Below are positions 43,378-51,318 of a stretch of 64,000 bases of DNA, one piece after another. The position numbers and the translations under genes are program-made. Numbering within the stretch: the stretch's first letter is position 1; the number at the start of each line of letters is the position of its first letter. The stretch is taken from positions 248,001-312,000 of the forward strand of contig JABCYZ010000003.1 in NCBI GenBank assembly GCA_013289955.1, given 5' to 3'. The stretch is from Acidobacteriota bacterium. Its GTDB lineage: Bacteria; Acidobacteriota; Terriglobia; Acidiferrales; UBA7541. Below the pieces are notes generated by a model. That model made no database searches. It saw nothing but the letters and a program-made list of their open reading frames with translations, and was not told where the DNA came from.

Positions 43378-44355
43378 ATGGCCACGATGAAAGCCGCTGT
43401 AATTCACGAGCCTGGTGGGCCTGAGGTTCTCAAAATTGAAAGCATTCCGGTCCCCACAGCGAAGAGCGGCGAAGTTTTGATTCGTGTGAAGGCATTCGGG
43501 CTCAACCGGTCCGAGTTGTTTACCCGGCAGGGCCATTCGCCCAATGTCAAATTTCCGCGCGTCTTGGGTATTGAGGCGGTCGGTGTTGTCGAAGCAGCGC
43601 CCGGAGGCGAGTTTCGCAAGGGCGAAATCGTCGCGACGGCGATGGGCGGATTGGGACGGGAATTTGACGGCGGCTACGCCGAATACACGTGTGTGCCCGC
43701 GAAACAGGTGCAGGTCATCAAGACCGAACTTCCGTGGGAGACCCTCGGAGCCATCCCCGAGATGCTGCAGACGGCTTGGGGTTCGCTCTTCAAGTCGCTG
43801 CGGCTTGACAAAGAAGAGCGACTGCTAATCCGAGGCGGCACAACTTCGGTTGGCTTGGCGGCCGCTGCCATCGGCAGGAAGCATGGTGCCTTTGTCGCGG
43901 CGACGACCAGAAACCCCGACCGGGAAAACCTGCTGCGTGCCAGTGGTGTCGATCAGGTGTTCATCGACACTGGCTCAATCGCTCAACAGGTCATGGAAGT
44001 CTGCGCGAACGGCGTCGATAAAGTGCTCGAACTGGTTGGTACAACGACCCTGAAGGACTCGCTTCGCTGCGCCAAACAGCGTGGCATCGTGTGCATGACC
44101 GGAATCGTCAGCAACAAGTGGTCCTTCGAGAATTTCGCTCCGATGGAGGCGATACCGACAGCGGTCAGCCTGACGACGTATGCAGGTGAATCGGAAGATT
44201 TCATGCGGATGCCTCTTGAGGATCTTATTGAGCAGATTGCAGCGGGCACGCTGCGCCTCCAGATTGGCAAGACCTTTCACCTGGACGAAATCGTTGAGGC
44301 GCATCGCTGCATGGAGGAAAATAAAGCGGGTGGAAAAATCGTGGTGTTGACTTAA
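43378..44355 (+). CDS. Zinc-type alcohol dehydrogenase/quinone oxidoreductase family protein
   Basis: 325 aa, ATG 43378, 18 bp after the previous stop. N-terminal GroES-like domain (GEVLIRVKAFGLNRSELFTR), then the Rossmann segment with LLIRGGTTSVGLAAAAIGRK (GGTTSVG as the nucleotide motif). The zinc-binding His/Cys set of true alcohol dehydrogenases is absent, so an NADPH:quinone or enoyl reductase role is more likely. Second gene of the LysR-adjacent operon. Confidence 0.88.
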   Translation: MATMKAAVIHEPGGPEVLKIESIPVPTAKSGEVLIRVKAFGLNRSELFTRQGHSPNVKFPRVLGIEAVGVVEAAPGGEFRKGEIVATAMGGLGREFDGGYAEYTCVPAKQVQVIKTELPWETLGAIPEMLQTAWGSLFKSLRLDKEERLLIRGGTTSVGLAAAAIGRKHGAFVAATTRNPDRENLLRASGVDQVFIDTGSIAQQVMEVCANGVDKVLELVGTTTLKDSLRCAKQRGIVCMTGIVSNKWSFENFAPMEAIPTAVSLTTYAGESEDFMRMPLEDLIEQIAAGTLRLQIGKTFHLDEIVEAHRCMEENKAGGKIVVLT

Positions 44356-44388
44356 GCGGCACCCGGAGAGTCTCCGCTCGAAGAACGG

Positions 44389-44832
44389 ATGGTCATGATG
44401 TCCCCATCGGATCAGGGTGCTGAACTGAAGTTTGTGGTTACGAATACCCTCATAGTTCGAGACATACAGCGCTCAGTCGCGTTCTATCGCGACGTCCTCG
44501 GCGCTACGGTGCTGCGCGAAGGACAGCCGACGTTTCTGCGGCTCAGGAACATTTGGCTTACTATCAACAGTGGTGGCGGCCCGACCGACGACAAGCCTGA
44601 AGTCGTGGCTTCACCGCCGCACGATCCAAAGGTTCTAAGCATCTTTCTGAACCTTCGCGTGACGGATATCTGGCGCTACTACGACCTTTGGTCTTCGCGG
44701 GGCGCGAAATTCATCACAGAACCTAAAGTCCATGCAACGGAATTGCGATGCTACATGCGCGACCCGGACGGATACCTTATTGAGGTGGGACAAACAACCA
44801 TGACCACGGGTCCCCTGGACTTGTACGCATAA
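44389..44832 (+). CDS. VOC family (glyoxalase/dioxygenase-like) protein
   Basis: 147 aa. Two beta-alpha-beta-beta-beta modules: FVVTNTLIVRDIQRSVAFYR then DVLGATVLREGQPTFLRL, and LRVTDIWRYYDLWSSRGAKF then CYMRDPDGYLIEVGQ. A metal-binding Glu occurs in the terminal YLIEVGQ. Likely detoxifies a reactive carbonyl or binds one; substrate not inferable. 33 bp after the upstream reductase gene. Confidence 0.85.
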   Translation: MVMMSPSDQGAELKFVVTNTLIVRDIQRSVAFYRDVLGATVLREGQPTFLRLRNIWLTINSGGGPTDDKPEVVASPPHDPKVLSIFLNLRVTDIWRYYDLWSSRGAKFITEPKVHATELRCYMRDPDGYLIEVGQTTMTTGPLDLYA

Positions 44833-44869
44833 CTCTCTGAGACATGTTCTGAAGTTGTGAGGGACTTCA

Positions 44870-45844
44870 ATGAAGGCAGCATGGTACGAAAAGCAGGGGC
44901 CAGCTCGCGAAGTGCTCGTGGTTGGCGAGATGCCGGACCCGATTCCGGCGGCCGGTGAAGTTCGCATTCGCATTGCTGTTTCCGGCATCAATCCCGGCGA
45001 TATCAAGAAGCGCGAGGACGCCTTTCGCTACGGCATGCCGTATCCTCGTGTGATTCCGCACAGTGATGGCGCCGGCCGCGTGGATCAGGTTGGCGCAGGT
45101 GTTCCCTCGGAATGGATGGGCCGTTCCGTCTGGTGTTACGGAGCTCAGTCCTATCGTCCGTTTGGCACGGCCGCCGAGTTTACGGTGGTGCCCGTGGATC
45201 AGATTGCTCGACTCCCGGAAAGCGCGGCGATGGAGCAAGGCGCTGGTCTTGGCATACCCGGTATCACGGCCCATCGAGCTGTTCATGTTACAGGTTCTCT
45301 GAATGGACGCACCGTATTGGTGCAAGGAGCGGCAGGTTCGGTGGGGATCTGCGCAGTCCAACTCGCGCGTCGCGCGGGAGCGCGAGTGATCGGAACGGTG
45401 AGGTCGTCGTTGGACGAAGCTACCGCAAAGAGCGCCGGCGCCCACGAAGTGCTTGTCAGCGATAAGGAACTGACTTCGCGCGTGAGAGCCCTGGCTCCCG
45501 ACGATATCGATCACATCGTCGAAGTGGCGTTTGGGGCCAACATCGAAACGGATGTCGAACTTCTGAAGGTGGGCGGTTCGATCGCGAGCTATGCGACCGA
45601 CAACGCCGCTCCGAAGATTCCCGTCTGGCAAATGATATTTAAGAACATTCGGCTGTTCTTTCTCGGGAGTGACGATTTCCCGAAGGAAGCGAAATTGCAA
45701 GCAGCCAAGGATTTAAATGCTGCCCTTGAGGCAGGGTGGCCAGGCTTCGAGATTGGCGAACGAATCCCGCTCGGAGACATCGCTCGCGCGCACGAGCTTG
45801 TGGAACACCCCGTGCGGCCCGGGCGGGTTGTCGTTGTGCTTTGA
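44870..45844 (+). CDS. NADPH:quinone reductase-like MDR protein
   Basis: 324 aa, ATG 44870. GroES-like domain (GEVRIRIAVSGINPGDIKKR), SDGAGRVDQVG, then the cofactor motif TVLVQGAAGSVGICAVQLAR. No structural zinc lobe. The C-terminus (GDIARAHELVEHPVRPGRVV) is characteristic of zeta-crystallin-like quinone reductases. Together with the upstream MDR protein the operon encodes two reductases with a VOC protein between them, typical of electrophile or quinone detoxification. Confidence 0.9.
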   Translation: MKAAWYEKQGPAREVLVVGEMPDPIPAAGEVRIRIAVSGINPGDIKKREDAFRYGMPYPRVIPHSDGAGRVDQVGAGVPSEWMGRSVWCYGAQSYRPFGTAAEFTVVPVDQIARLPESAAMEQGAGLGIPGITAHRAVHVTGSLNGRTVLVQGAAGSVGICAVQLARRAGARVIGTVRSSLDEATAKSAGAHEVLVSDKELTSRVRALAPDDIDHIVEVAFGANIETDVELLKVGGSIASYATDNAAPKIPVWQMIFKNIRLFFLGSDDFPKEAKLQAAKDLNAALEAGWPGFEIGERIPLGDIARAHELVEHPVRPGRVVVVL

Positions 45845-45884
45845 GTATCTGCAGACTACAACGGTGAGTTAGGTCAGATGACAA

Positions 45885-47612
45885 ATGTCGAGTTTTCACC
45901 CACAGGTCCCAGGGGCAGATCAGTCGCAGGATTTCTTTGGACTTGGTTTCGACCCACTCTCGGACCCGGTTGCCTATCCTCACCTCAATGCGACCGAGCT
46001 TGAGGAGGTTGCACCCTTCGGGGAACGATGTGCCATTGCTGAAAATGATCCACTCGTCTCCGCGGGGGATTATCCGTTCAACGGCTACGTAATTCTTTCG
46101 GGCACAGTGCGAGCCGTCGACACTTCCACAGGCGAACGAGTGGTGTTCGTTCGCTACGGCGCGGGATATTTCACCGGCGATATCGATCTGTTCACGCGCC
46201 GACCCTCGATAATCTCGGTCGAAGCCGAAACCTCTGTCGAGGCAGTGCGACTTACGCCGAAACAGCTTCGGAATTTGTTCACCAGAAGACCTCACTTGGG
46301 TGAACGCTTCTGGAGATCGTACCAGCGCCGGCGGGAACTACTTCTCAACTCCAAATTTCGCGGCTTGAGCATCTACGGCCGGAAAGGTGATAAGGGAACG
46401 CTCGAAGCCGTGGAGCTGCTATTCCGCAACAGTGTGCCGCACGAATGGTTGGATACGTCTCTCGACGAGAACAGGATCAGACTCGAGCAGATCCGCGAAG
46501 ATGTGCAGTCCTATCCGGTGGTGACTCATGGCAGTCGAGTCCTTTTTGAAGCGCCAACCCGCGCCCAGTTGGCGGACCACCTTCGTCTTCGCGGCCAGCT
46601 ACCGAATTCAGTTTGTGACGTTCTGATTCTGGGGGCTGGCCCAGCGGGTCTGGGAGCAGCAGTTTACGCAGCGTCGGAGGGTCTGTCCTGTCTCGTACTG
46701 GACGGCCTCGGGCCAGGAGGCCAGGCGAGTTCGACATCCCGGATTGAGAATTACGCCGGTTTTCCGAATGGCATCGCAGGTCGCGATCTCGCTCATCTGA
46801 TCTATCTTCAGGCTTTGAAGTTCGGAGCAGACTTCCACGTCCCGAGCACGGTGTCCAACTTGGAGCGACGCAGCAATGGACTCTACCGAGTGAGAACGAT
46901 CGAAGGCGATTATGTGTTGGGCAAATCGGTAATCATCGCTACGGGCGTGTCCTACGGACTCCTGGACGTCGAAGGCCTCGATACCTTGCAGGGTGCCGGT
47001 GTCTATTACAACGCCACCAACATCGAGGCTCGACTCTGTCGAAGTTCCGCAGCCCATATTGTTGGCGGTGGCAACTCTGCCGGCCAAGCCGCCATGTTTC
47101 TGTCCCAAACCGCTGACGAAGTCTCTCTGCTGGTACGTGGCCCTGATCTGCGAAAGATGTCTTCCTATTTGTCGGAAAGAGTTTTGGCGAACAGGCGAGT
47201 CCGAATCCGCTACAACACCGAAATCGTTGGAATCGAGGGCGTCGATCATATCTGCGGTATACGCCTACGTGAGGCGAGCGGTGAAATAAAGGAGGAATTT
47301 ACTTCCGGACTGTTCGTTTTCATCGGTGCAAAGCCGAGAACCGACTTCCTCCCCTCGTCCATCGTGCGAAATGACCAGGGTTTTGTGCTGACCGGCGAGG
47401 AGGTTGCAGTTCTCCCCGTTTGGAAAGAACCCAGGCCGCCCTGCACTGTCGAGACGAGCCTGGCCGGCGTGTTCGCCGCCGGCGACTGCCGTAGCGGCAG
47501 TCCAAAGCGCGTCGCCTTTGCGGTCGGTGACGGCGCGACGGCCGTGACGTCGGTCCACAAGTTCCTCGAAGGTATGCGTCCTGAACCAAGGAGCGGAGAG
47601 GTTGTCTCATGA
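45885..47612 (+). CDS. Cyclic nucleotide-binding domain fused to a TrxR-like FAD oxidoreductase
   Basis: 575 aa. Residues about 40-165 are a CNB/Crp-type domain (FGERCAIAENDPLVSAGDYP, GYVILSGTVRAVD, GAGYFTGDIDLF). A linker region follows (about 170-240). FAD-dependent reductase starts at CDVLILGAGPAGLGAAVYAA, with PGGQASSTSRIENYAGFP. The NADPH site is AAHIVGGGNSAGQAAMFLSQ, and VFAAGDCRSGSPKRVAFAVG closes it. At the place where thioredoxin reductases have CxxC the sequence is GVYYNATNIEAR, so it cannot act as a disulfide reductase by the usual mechanism. A dienelactone-hydrolase-like gene begins in its stop codon. Confidence 0.88.
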   Translation: MSSFHPQVPGADQSQDFFGLGFDPLSDPVAYPHLNATELEEVAPFGERCAIAENDPLVSAGDYPFNGYVILSGTVRAVDTSTGERVVFVRYGAGYFTGDIDLFTRRPSIISVEAETSVEAVRLTPKQLRNLFTRRPHLGERFWRSYQRRRELLLNSKFRGLSIYGRKGDKGTLEAVELLFRNSVPHEWLDTSLDENRIRLEQIREDVQSYPVVTHGSRVLFEAPTRAQLADHLRLRGQLPNSVCDVLILGAGPAGLGAAVYAASEGLSCLVLDGLGPGGQASSTSRIENYAGFPNGIAGRDLAHLIYLQALKFGADFHVPSTVSNLERRSNGLYRVRTIEGDYVLGKSVIIATGVSYGLLDVEGLDTLQGAGVYYNATNIEARLCRSSAAHIVGGGNSAGQAAMFLSQTADEVSLLVRGPDLRKMSSYLSERVLANRRVRIRYNTEIVGIEGVDHICGIRLREASGEIKEEFTSGLFVFIGAKPRTDFLPSSIVRNDQGFVLTGEEVAVLPVWKEPRPPCTVETSLAGVFAAGDCRSGSPKRVAFAVGDGATAVTSVHKFLEGMRPEPRSGEVVS

Positions 47613-48322
47613 TGGGAACACGAGTCTCCTATCTCGACGAACAGCATCGTCTCGAGGGCTATCTGGCTGCACCTAATTCGGCGCGCGATCTGCCCGGCGT
47701 TCTAGTTGTGCCAAGCTGGCTGAACGTCAACGAGTCGATATGTAGGCGTGCCGATCGATTGGCGGAACTGGGATATACCGCTTTCGTTGCCGATCTGTTC
47801 GGAGCCGGTGTTCGACCAAGTCCGCCACAGTCACCGATGACAGTTGTCGGCCCATTCCTCGACGATCGTTTGCGATTTCGCCGTAGGCTGTCGGCCGGGC
47901 TAAAGGCATTTCAACAGCGGGCCGAATGCAATGCGGACCGCATCGCGGCCATTGGATACTGTATCGGAGGCTGCGGCGTTCTGGAGTTGGCGCGTGCCGG
48001 CGCCCCATTCCGCGGCGTAGTTTCTCTACACGGGATTTTGACCGCGCCGATACCAGCGAAACCACGCGCTGTAGAGGCAAAGGTGCTCGTTCTGCACGGT
48101 GACGCCGACCCGGTGGCACAAACAGAAAGTCTGATCGACTTTCAAAAGGAAATGCGGCTGGCCAAGGCGAACTGGCAGATCAACATCTACGGCGACGCGA
48201 AGCATAGTTTTACGGGCGAAGGACTCGGCGGCCACAGGACCCCCGAAGCTGGACGACATCCACAAACGGAAGCCAGATCGTGGCAAACGACGGTCGAGTT
48301 CTTGCGAGAAGTATTCGAATAA
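47609..48322 (+). CDS. Dienelactone hydrolase family protein
   Basis: 237 aa, ATG in the ATGA overlap with the upstream stop, so translationally coupled. Alpha/beta-hydrolase fold: LPGVLVVPSWLNVNESICRR, nucleophile Cys in IAAIGYCIGGCGV (the Cys of dienelactone hydrolases rather than Ser), Asp in VLVLHGDADPVAQ and His in YGDAKHSFTGEG. All three catalytic residues are present. It acts on lactones or small esters. Last gene of the redox block, 100 bp before the right copy of the direct repeat. Confidence 0.88.
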   Translation: MMGTRVSYLDEQHRLEGYLAAPNSARDLPGVLVVPSWLNVNESICRRADRLAELGYTAFVADLFGAGVRPSPPQSPMTVVGPFLDDRLRFRRRLSAGLKAFQQRAECNADRIAAIGYCIGGCGVLELARAGAPFRGVVSLHGILTAPIPAKPRAVEAKVLVLHGDADPVAQTESLIDFQKEMRLAKANWQINIYGDAKHSFTGEGLGGHRTPEAGRHPQTEARSWQTTVEFLREVFE

Positions 48323-48422
48323 CGGTTACTCCGACGGCGCCAGAGTCCAGATCTAACCGAAAGGCGGACGGCCCGAAAGAGGTGACGCGAGGAGCTTGCA
48401 GAAGTGTCGCATTGTACCCGCA

Positions 48423-48549
48423 GCGGTTTTTTAATTCTTCCAGCCCTGTTCGTACACACCACGTTTCATTTGTTTTGAATCACTTAGGGCGCGCTCATTT
48501 GCGCAGGATCACCTTATTTGCAGACTATTGTGCACCAACTGTGCACCAA
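48423..48549 (+). repeat. 127-bp direct repeat, right copy
   Basis: Aligns to 36392-36518 without gaps. It starts in GCGGTTT, as does the tRNA-Ser anticodon stem, but the rest of the tRNA is not present to its left. It ends in a TTGTGCACCAAC/TGTGCACC pair. Taken with the left copy, it marks the right border of the 12-kb block. Confidence 0.75.
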
Positions 48550-48681
48550 GAAAATCGTCCCGAGCGCATCCTATGCGGGAGTTTTGCCCGTGACTGTTCC
48601 AAGCGGAACGGTCGACACGGTCTATATTATAACGCGTTCGCTGCATCCTTCTCTATCTGGACGCAAGGGAAGAACCACTCG

Positions 48682-49131
48682 ATGGAAATTCTTCGCTTAC
48701 AAACCAGTCATGCCGACGAGATTACACGATTACAACAAATTCATTCTGATGAACTCGCCCGTCTAGAAGCGGGGGATGCCTGGGACATTTCGGTCCTGCC
48801 AACAACCACTGGCGCGCTCGTGAAATCGGCTTACCGATCTGGGGGCGCGTCAGCGCGGCGTCATGTCTTCAAAGAAGAAGAACAAACGGGCAGTTGGTTC
48901 TGGAAGACGAAACGCGGCCTAGCAATTGCCGTTGTGCTTGATGAAAATGGGATCGTCCTGGCATTTGCCGGCGACGGCACCAAGATTCGAGGATACGGAC
49001 CTCGCATCGATAAACGTCATCCAAACGGCACCGACTTCGTTAACCCCGCCGACGTTGAATTTCACAAAGGACAATTACTACGGGCCGATGCTCCGGCTGA
49101 CTCTCGATTACTCAACAAGCAAAAAAGATAG
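48682..49131 (+). CDS. Unrecognised 149-aa protein
   Basis: ATG 48682 with GGGAAGAA about 5 bp upstream; the frame stays open to the left across the direct repeat but that part is not protein-like. Residues 1-30 look helical and heptad-like (LRLQTSHADEITRLQQIHSD). The rest has SVLPTTTGALVKSAYRSGGA, a WFWKTKRGLAIAVVLDENGI segment and a lysine-rich end. I do not recognise the family. It sits just outside the right direct repeat. Treat as a probable gene of unknown role. Confidence 0.45.
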   Translation: MEILRLQTSHADEITRLQQIHSDELARLEAGDAWDISVLPTTTGALVKSAYRSGGASARRHVFKEEEQTGSWFWKTKRGLAIAVVLDENGIVLAFAGDGTKIRGYGPRIDKRHPNGTDFVNPADVEFHKGQLLRADAPADSRLLNKQKR

Positions 49132-49704
49132 CGGTACGTCGACCATAGCCAACCCGAAGACCAACCCAGCTTTGGCGAGCGCGCAGATCAACGACTTGAT
49201 CGTGCTTACACATCACGAGGCGTCATTCGTTTAGGAAACGCCTAATGATGTGCTGGGCAGTAAGCGGATTCCGTTCACAAGTGCGTGATGAGCTGGTACT
49301 CCCAACTCACACAATGCTTGTTCGATAGTCGTGGGCGCAAGTGTGAGCGGAGTTAAAGAAAGAACGGCTTCGAGTTTTCCCATAAACGAGACCAGATAAG
49401 GCACTCAGATTTTTAAGAATTTTGGCTCTTCCCAGAACAACGGCCAACTCGGCATGAATCTTTGAAGACTCTATTCAAACTCCCATTAGCGCCAAAACCA
49501 CCCAAAACAGACATTGAGTGGGAATCGGTCGGCATGTAAAATCTATGGTTTAAGTCCTGGATGAAGACTCGATGGTAGTCCGGAGATAGAACATTCGGTT
49601 GAAAAGCACGGAAGATGCTGCCTTCAGGCCGTTCGTTTCGAAATGAGAGAAGTTGAGATGCAGTCCGAGTGGACGAGGTTTGTCCCAGAAGAGTGTCGCC
49701 AGCC
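49132..49704. other. Gene-free stretch between the orphan gene and the multicopper oxidase
   Basis: About 570 bp. Frames on both strands are short or are extensions of neighbours. No tRNA, array or clear terminator is visible. Confidence 0.4.
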
Positions 49705-50871
49705 TCAAGGCCGAACTCTATATCGGGTTTGCATGCCCCCGGCCATATGATCGCTAACATGGCAGTGAAAGAGCCAGACTCCCGGGTTGTCAGGAATCAT
49801 ATCGACGGTTTTCATCTCTGCTGGTCCAATAGAAAGAACATCCAAAGTATGCCCGTATTGATAGACAGTGTTTCCATGCCAATGTGGAGTATGGAAATTA
49901 TTTGCATCGCCGAGGGTCAACAAATGCCACCTCACGTGCTCGCCTCTTCGCACAGAGACGACGGGCATGTCTCCAAACATGAAGCCGTTGATGGAATTGC
50001 GGAGATTAGCATCCACAAAACCCTTCCCTGGCAAAGATACCGGACTACCAAACGGGCTGTCGGGAATCGATTCTTTCTTGTTCACACCGTTTGGGTCTGT
50101 GGCATGAGATTTGATGTTCTCGTCCAGGTACCAACTCTCATTTTCATTAATGGTGATAAAAGTCATAACGAATTCATGTTGAACGTCAACGGGTCTACCG
50201 TCTGGCTCGGCTTTCCCGCGTTCCGTCACAATGATCGCTCCAAAAAGCCCAGAGGCAACATCACGGAGTTCATCAACATGCGAGTGATAGAGCCAGACGA
50301 TGGAGCTGGGATCGCCCGGACCAGGTCCGGCGCGGTCCGGGATTTCCCAAATATAATCATGCGTGCCACCGGGAGGAACGGCATCGTCGGCCTTTTGATT
50401 CCCGGAGGTCTCGTCGTTGTACTCTGCGCCTTCCGAGTCCTTCAGATACAATACACCGTGGGGGTGAATGCTGTAAGGTCGGGAGGCTTTGTTTTTAAAT
50501 ACGACTCTAATTGTGTCCCCCACCTCCGCGCGGAGAATTGGTCCCAGGAGCCCTAGGTATTGGTCTTCAGGGTCCCGTGCTTTGGGCCTGTCAAACTTCG
50601 CATCAACATATTCACGATAAATTACTTTCTTATATATCCTTCCGATTCTGTGCGGGCCCGGGAGCACGTAGCCTTTCTCGAATTCATCGAAAGGACGCCC
50701 CATCGCATCGTTTCGACCCGAGGGTGCATAGTCCCAATTTATTTCTTCGGCTGCTATAAAGTAAACTCGCACTCGCGGATGGTGCGCGTTCAATTGTGGC
50801 CCGGTCGCTTGAGCATTTGAGAGCCCCGGTACGGCGAGCACAAAGAGCGACAAAAACATTTTTCGATTCAT
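49705..50871 (-). CDS. Secreted multicopper oxidase (ceruloplasmin/hephaestin-like cupredoxins)
   Basis: 388 aa from ATG 50871. Signal peptide 1-20 (KMFLSLFVLAVPGLSNA). It begins VRVYFIAAEEINWDYAPSGR, the hephaestin/ceruloplasmin-type opening. Copper motifs in order: SIHPHGVLY, VWLYHSHVDE, NNFHTPHWHGNTV and LFHCHVSDHMAGGM (HCHxxxHxxxM, type 1/trinuclear). Two cupredoxin domains are visible, fewer than plant or animal homologues. It oxidises metal ions or phenolics in the periplasm. Transcribed alone and divergent from the IPT giant. Confidence 0.88.
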   Translation of the reverse strand: MNRKMFLSLFVLAVPGLSNAQATGPQLNAHHPRVRVYFIAAEEINWDYAPSGRNDAMGRPFDEFEKGYVLPGPHRIGRIYKKVIYREYVDAKFDRPKARDPEDQYLGLLGPILRAEVGDTIRVVFKNKASRPYSIHPHGVLYLKDSEGAEYNDETSGNQKADDAVPPGGTHDYIWEIPDRAGPGPGDPSSIVWLYHSHVDELRDVASGLFGAIIVTERGKAEPDGRPVDVQHEFVMTFITINENESWYLDENIKSHATDPNGVNKKESIPDSPFGSPVSLPGKGFVDANLRNSINGFMFGDMPVVSVRRGEHVRWHLLTLGDANNFHTPHWHGNTVYQYGHTLDVLSIGPAEMKTVDMIPDNPGVWLFHCHVSDHMAGGMQTRYRVRP

Positions 50872-51226
50872 GACGGCTCCATTTCCTGGAAGAACGCTCA
50901 ACCAGACTTTAAGTTCCAGCCTAGATCGACAAAGCTTTCAACAGATGATCTCAACCGGGAAATAATACTGACCGAGAAAAGACCTGTCTTTTCGAGGGTG
51001 GCAGACACGGTGCGCGCATTGGCCTTTTAACCCCACCTTACTGGTTTTAGGGAATTGGACGGTGAAGCATAAGCGTCTGATAACACAGTTGATCTTTCCA
51101 CATCCGAAGTTCTTGGTGTCCAGGACAATCAATCCACACCACAATTCAGTACCCTCATCGTATCGTCACGTAGTGTTCAGCACAACGAAAGGCATCGCAA
51201 TATATAAATAATTTTATTTGGTTCTA
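50872..51226. other. Divergent intergenic region before the IPT/Rhs operon
   Basis: About 355 bp. AT-rich near its right end (TATATAAATAATTTTATTTG, about 51200-51219), directly upstream of the -35 element. That A/T track could act as an UP element. Nothing else is recognised. Confidence 0.45.
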
Positions 51227-51255
51227 TTGACATCGAAGTATAGACCAGCTATAAG
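51227..51255 (+). promoter_or_regulatory. Consensus sigma-70-type promoter of the IPT-Rhs operon
   Basis: TTGACA (51227-51232), 17-bp spacer, TATAAG (51250-51255), with an A/T-rich stretch just upstream. The start codon follows 64 bp later. Close to consensus, so the operon may be well expressed in some condition. Confidence 0.7.
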
Positions 51256-51318
51256 CTCGCATCAATTTCCCATCGGTCTGGCTCCATTCTTCACCACGAC
51301 GGAGCTTCGGAGGACGCA

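Noticed and set aside
48926..49234. 102-aa open frame overlapping the orphan 149-aa gene
   Set aside because: It has no ribosome site or recognisable features, and the other frame has a better start.
49413..49760. 115-aa minus-strand frame next to the multicopper oxidase
   Set aside because: It overlaps the oxidase 3' end in another frame and shows no domain, signal peptide or ribosome site.
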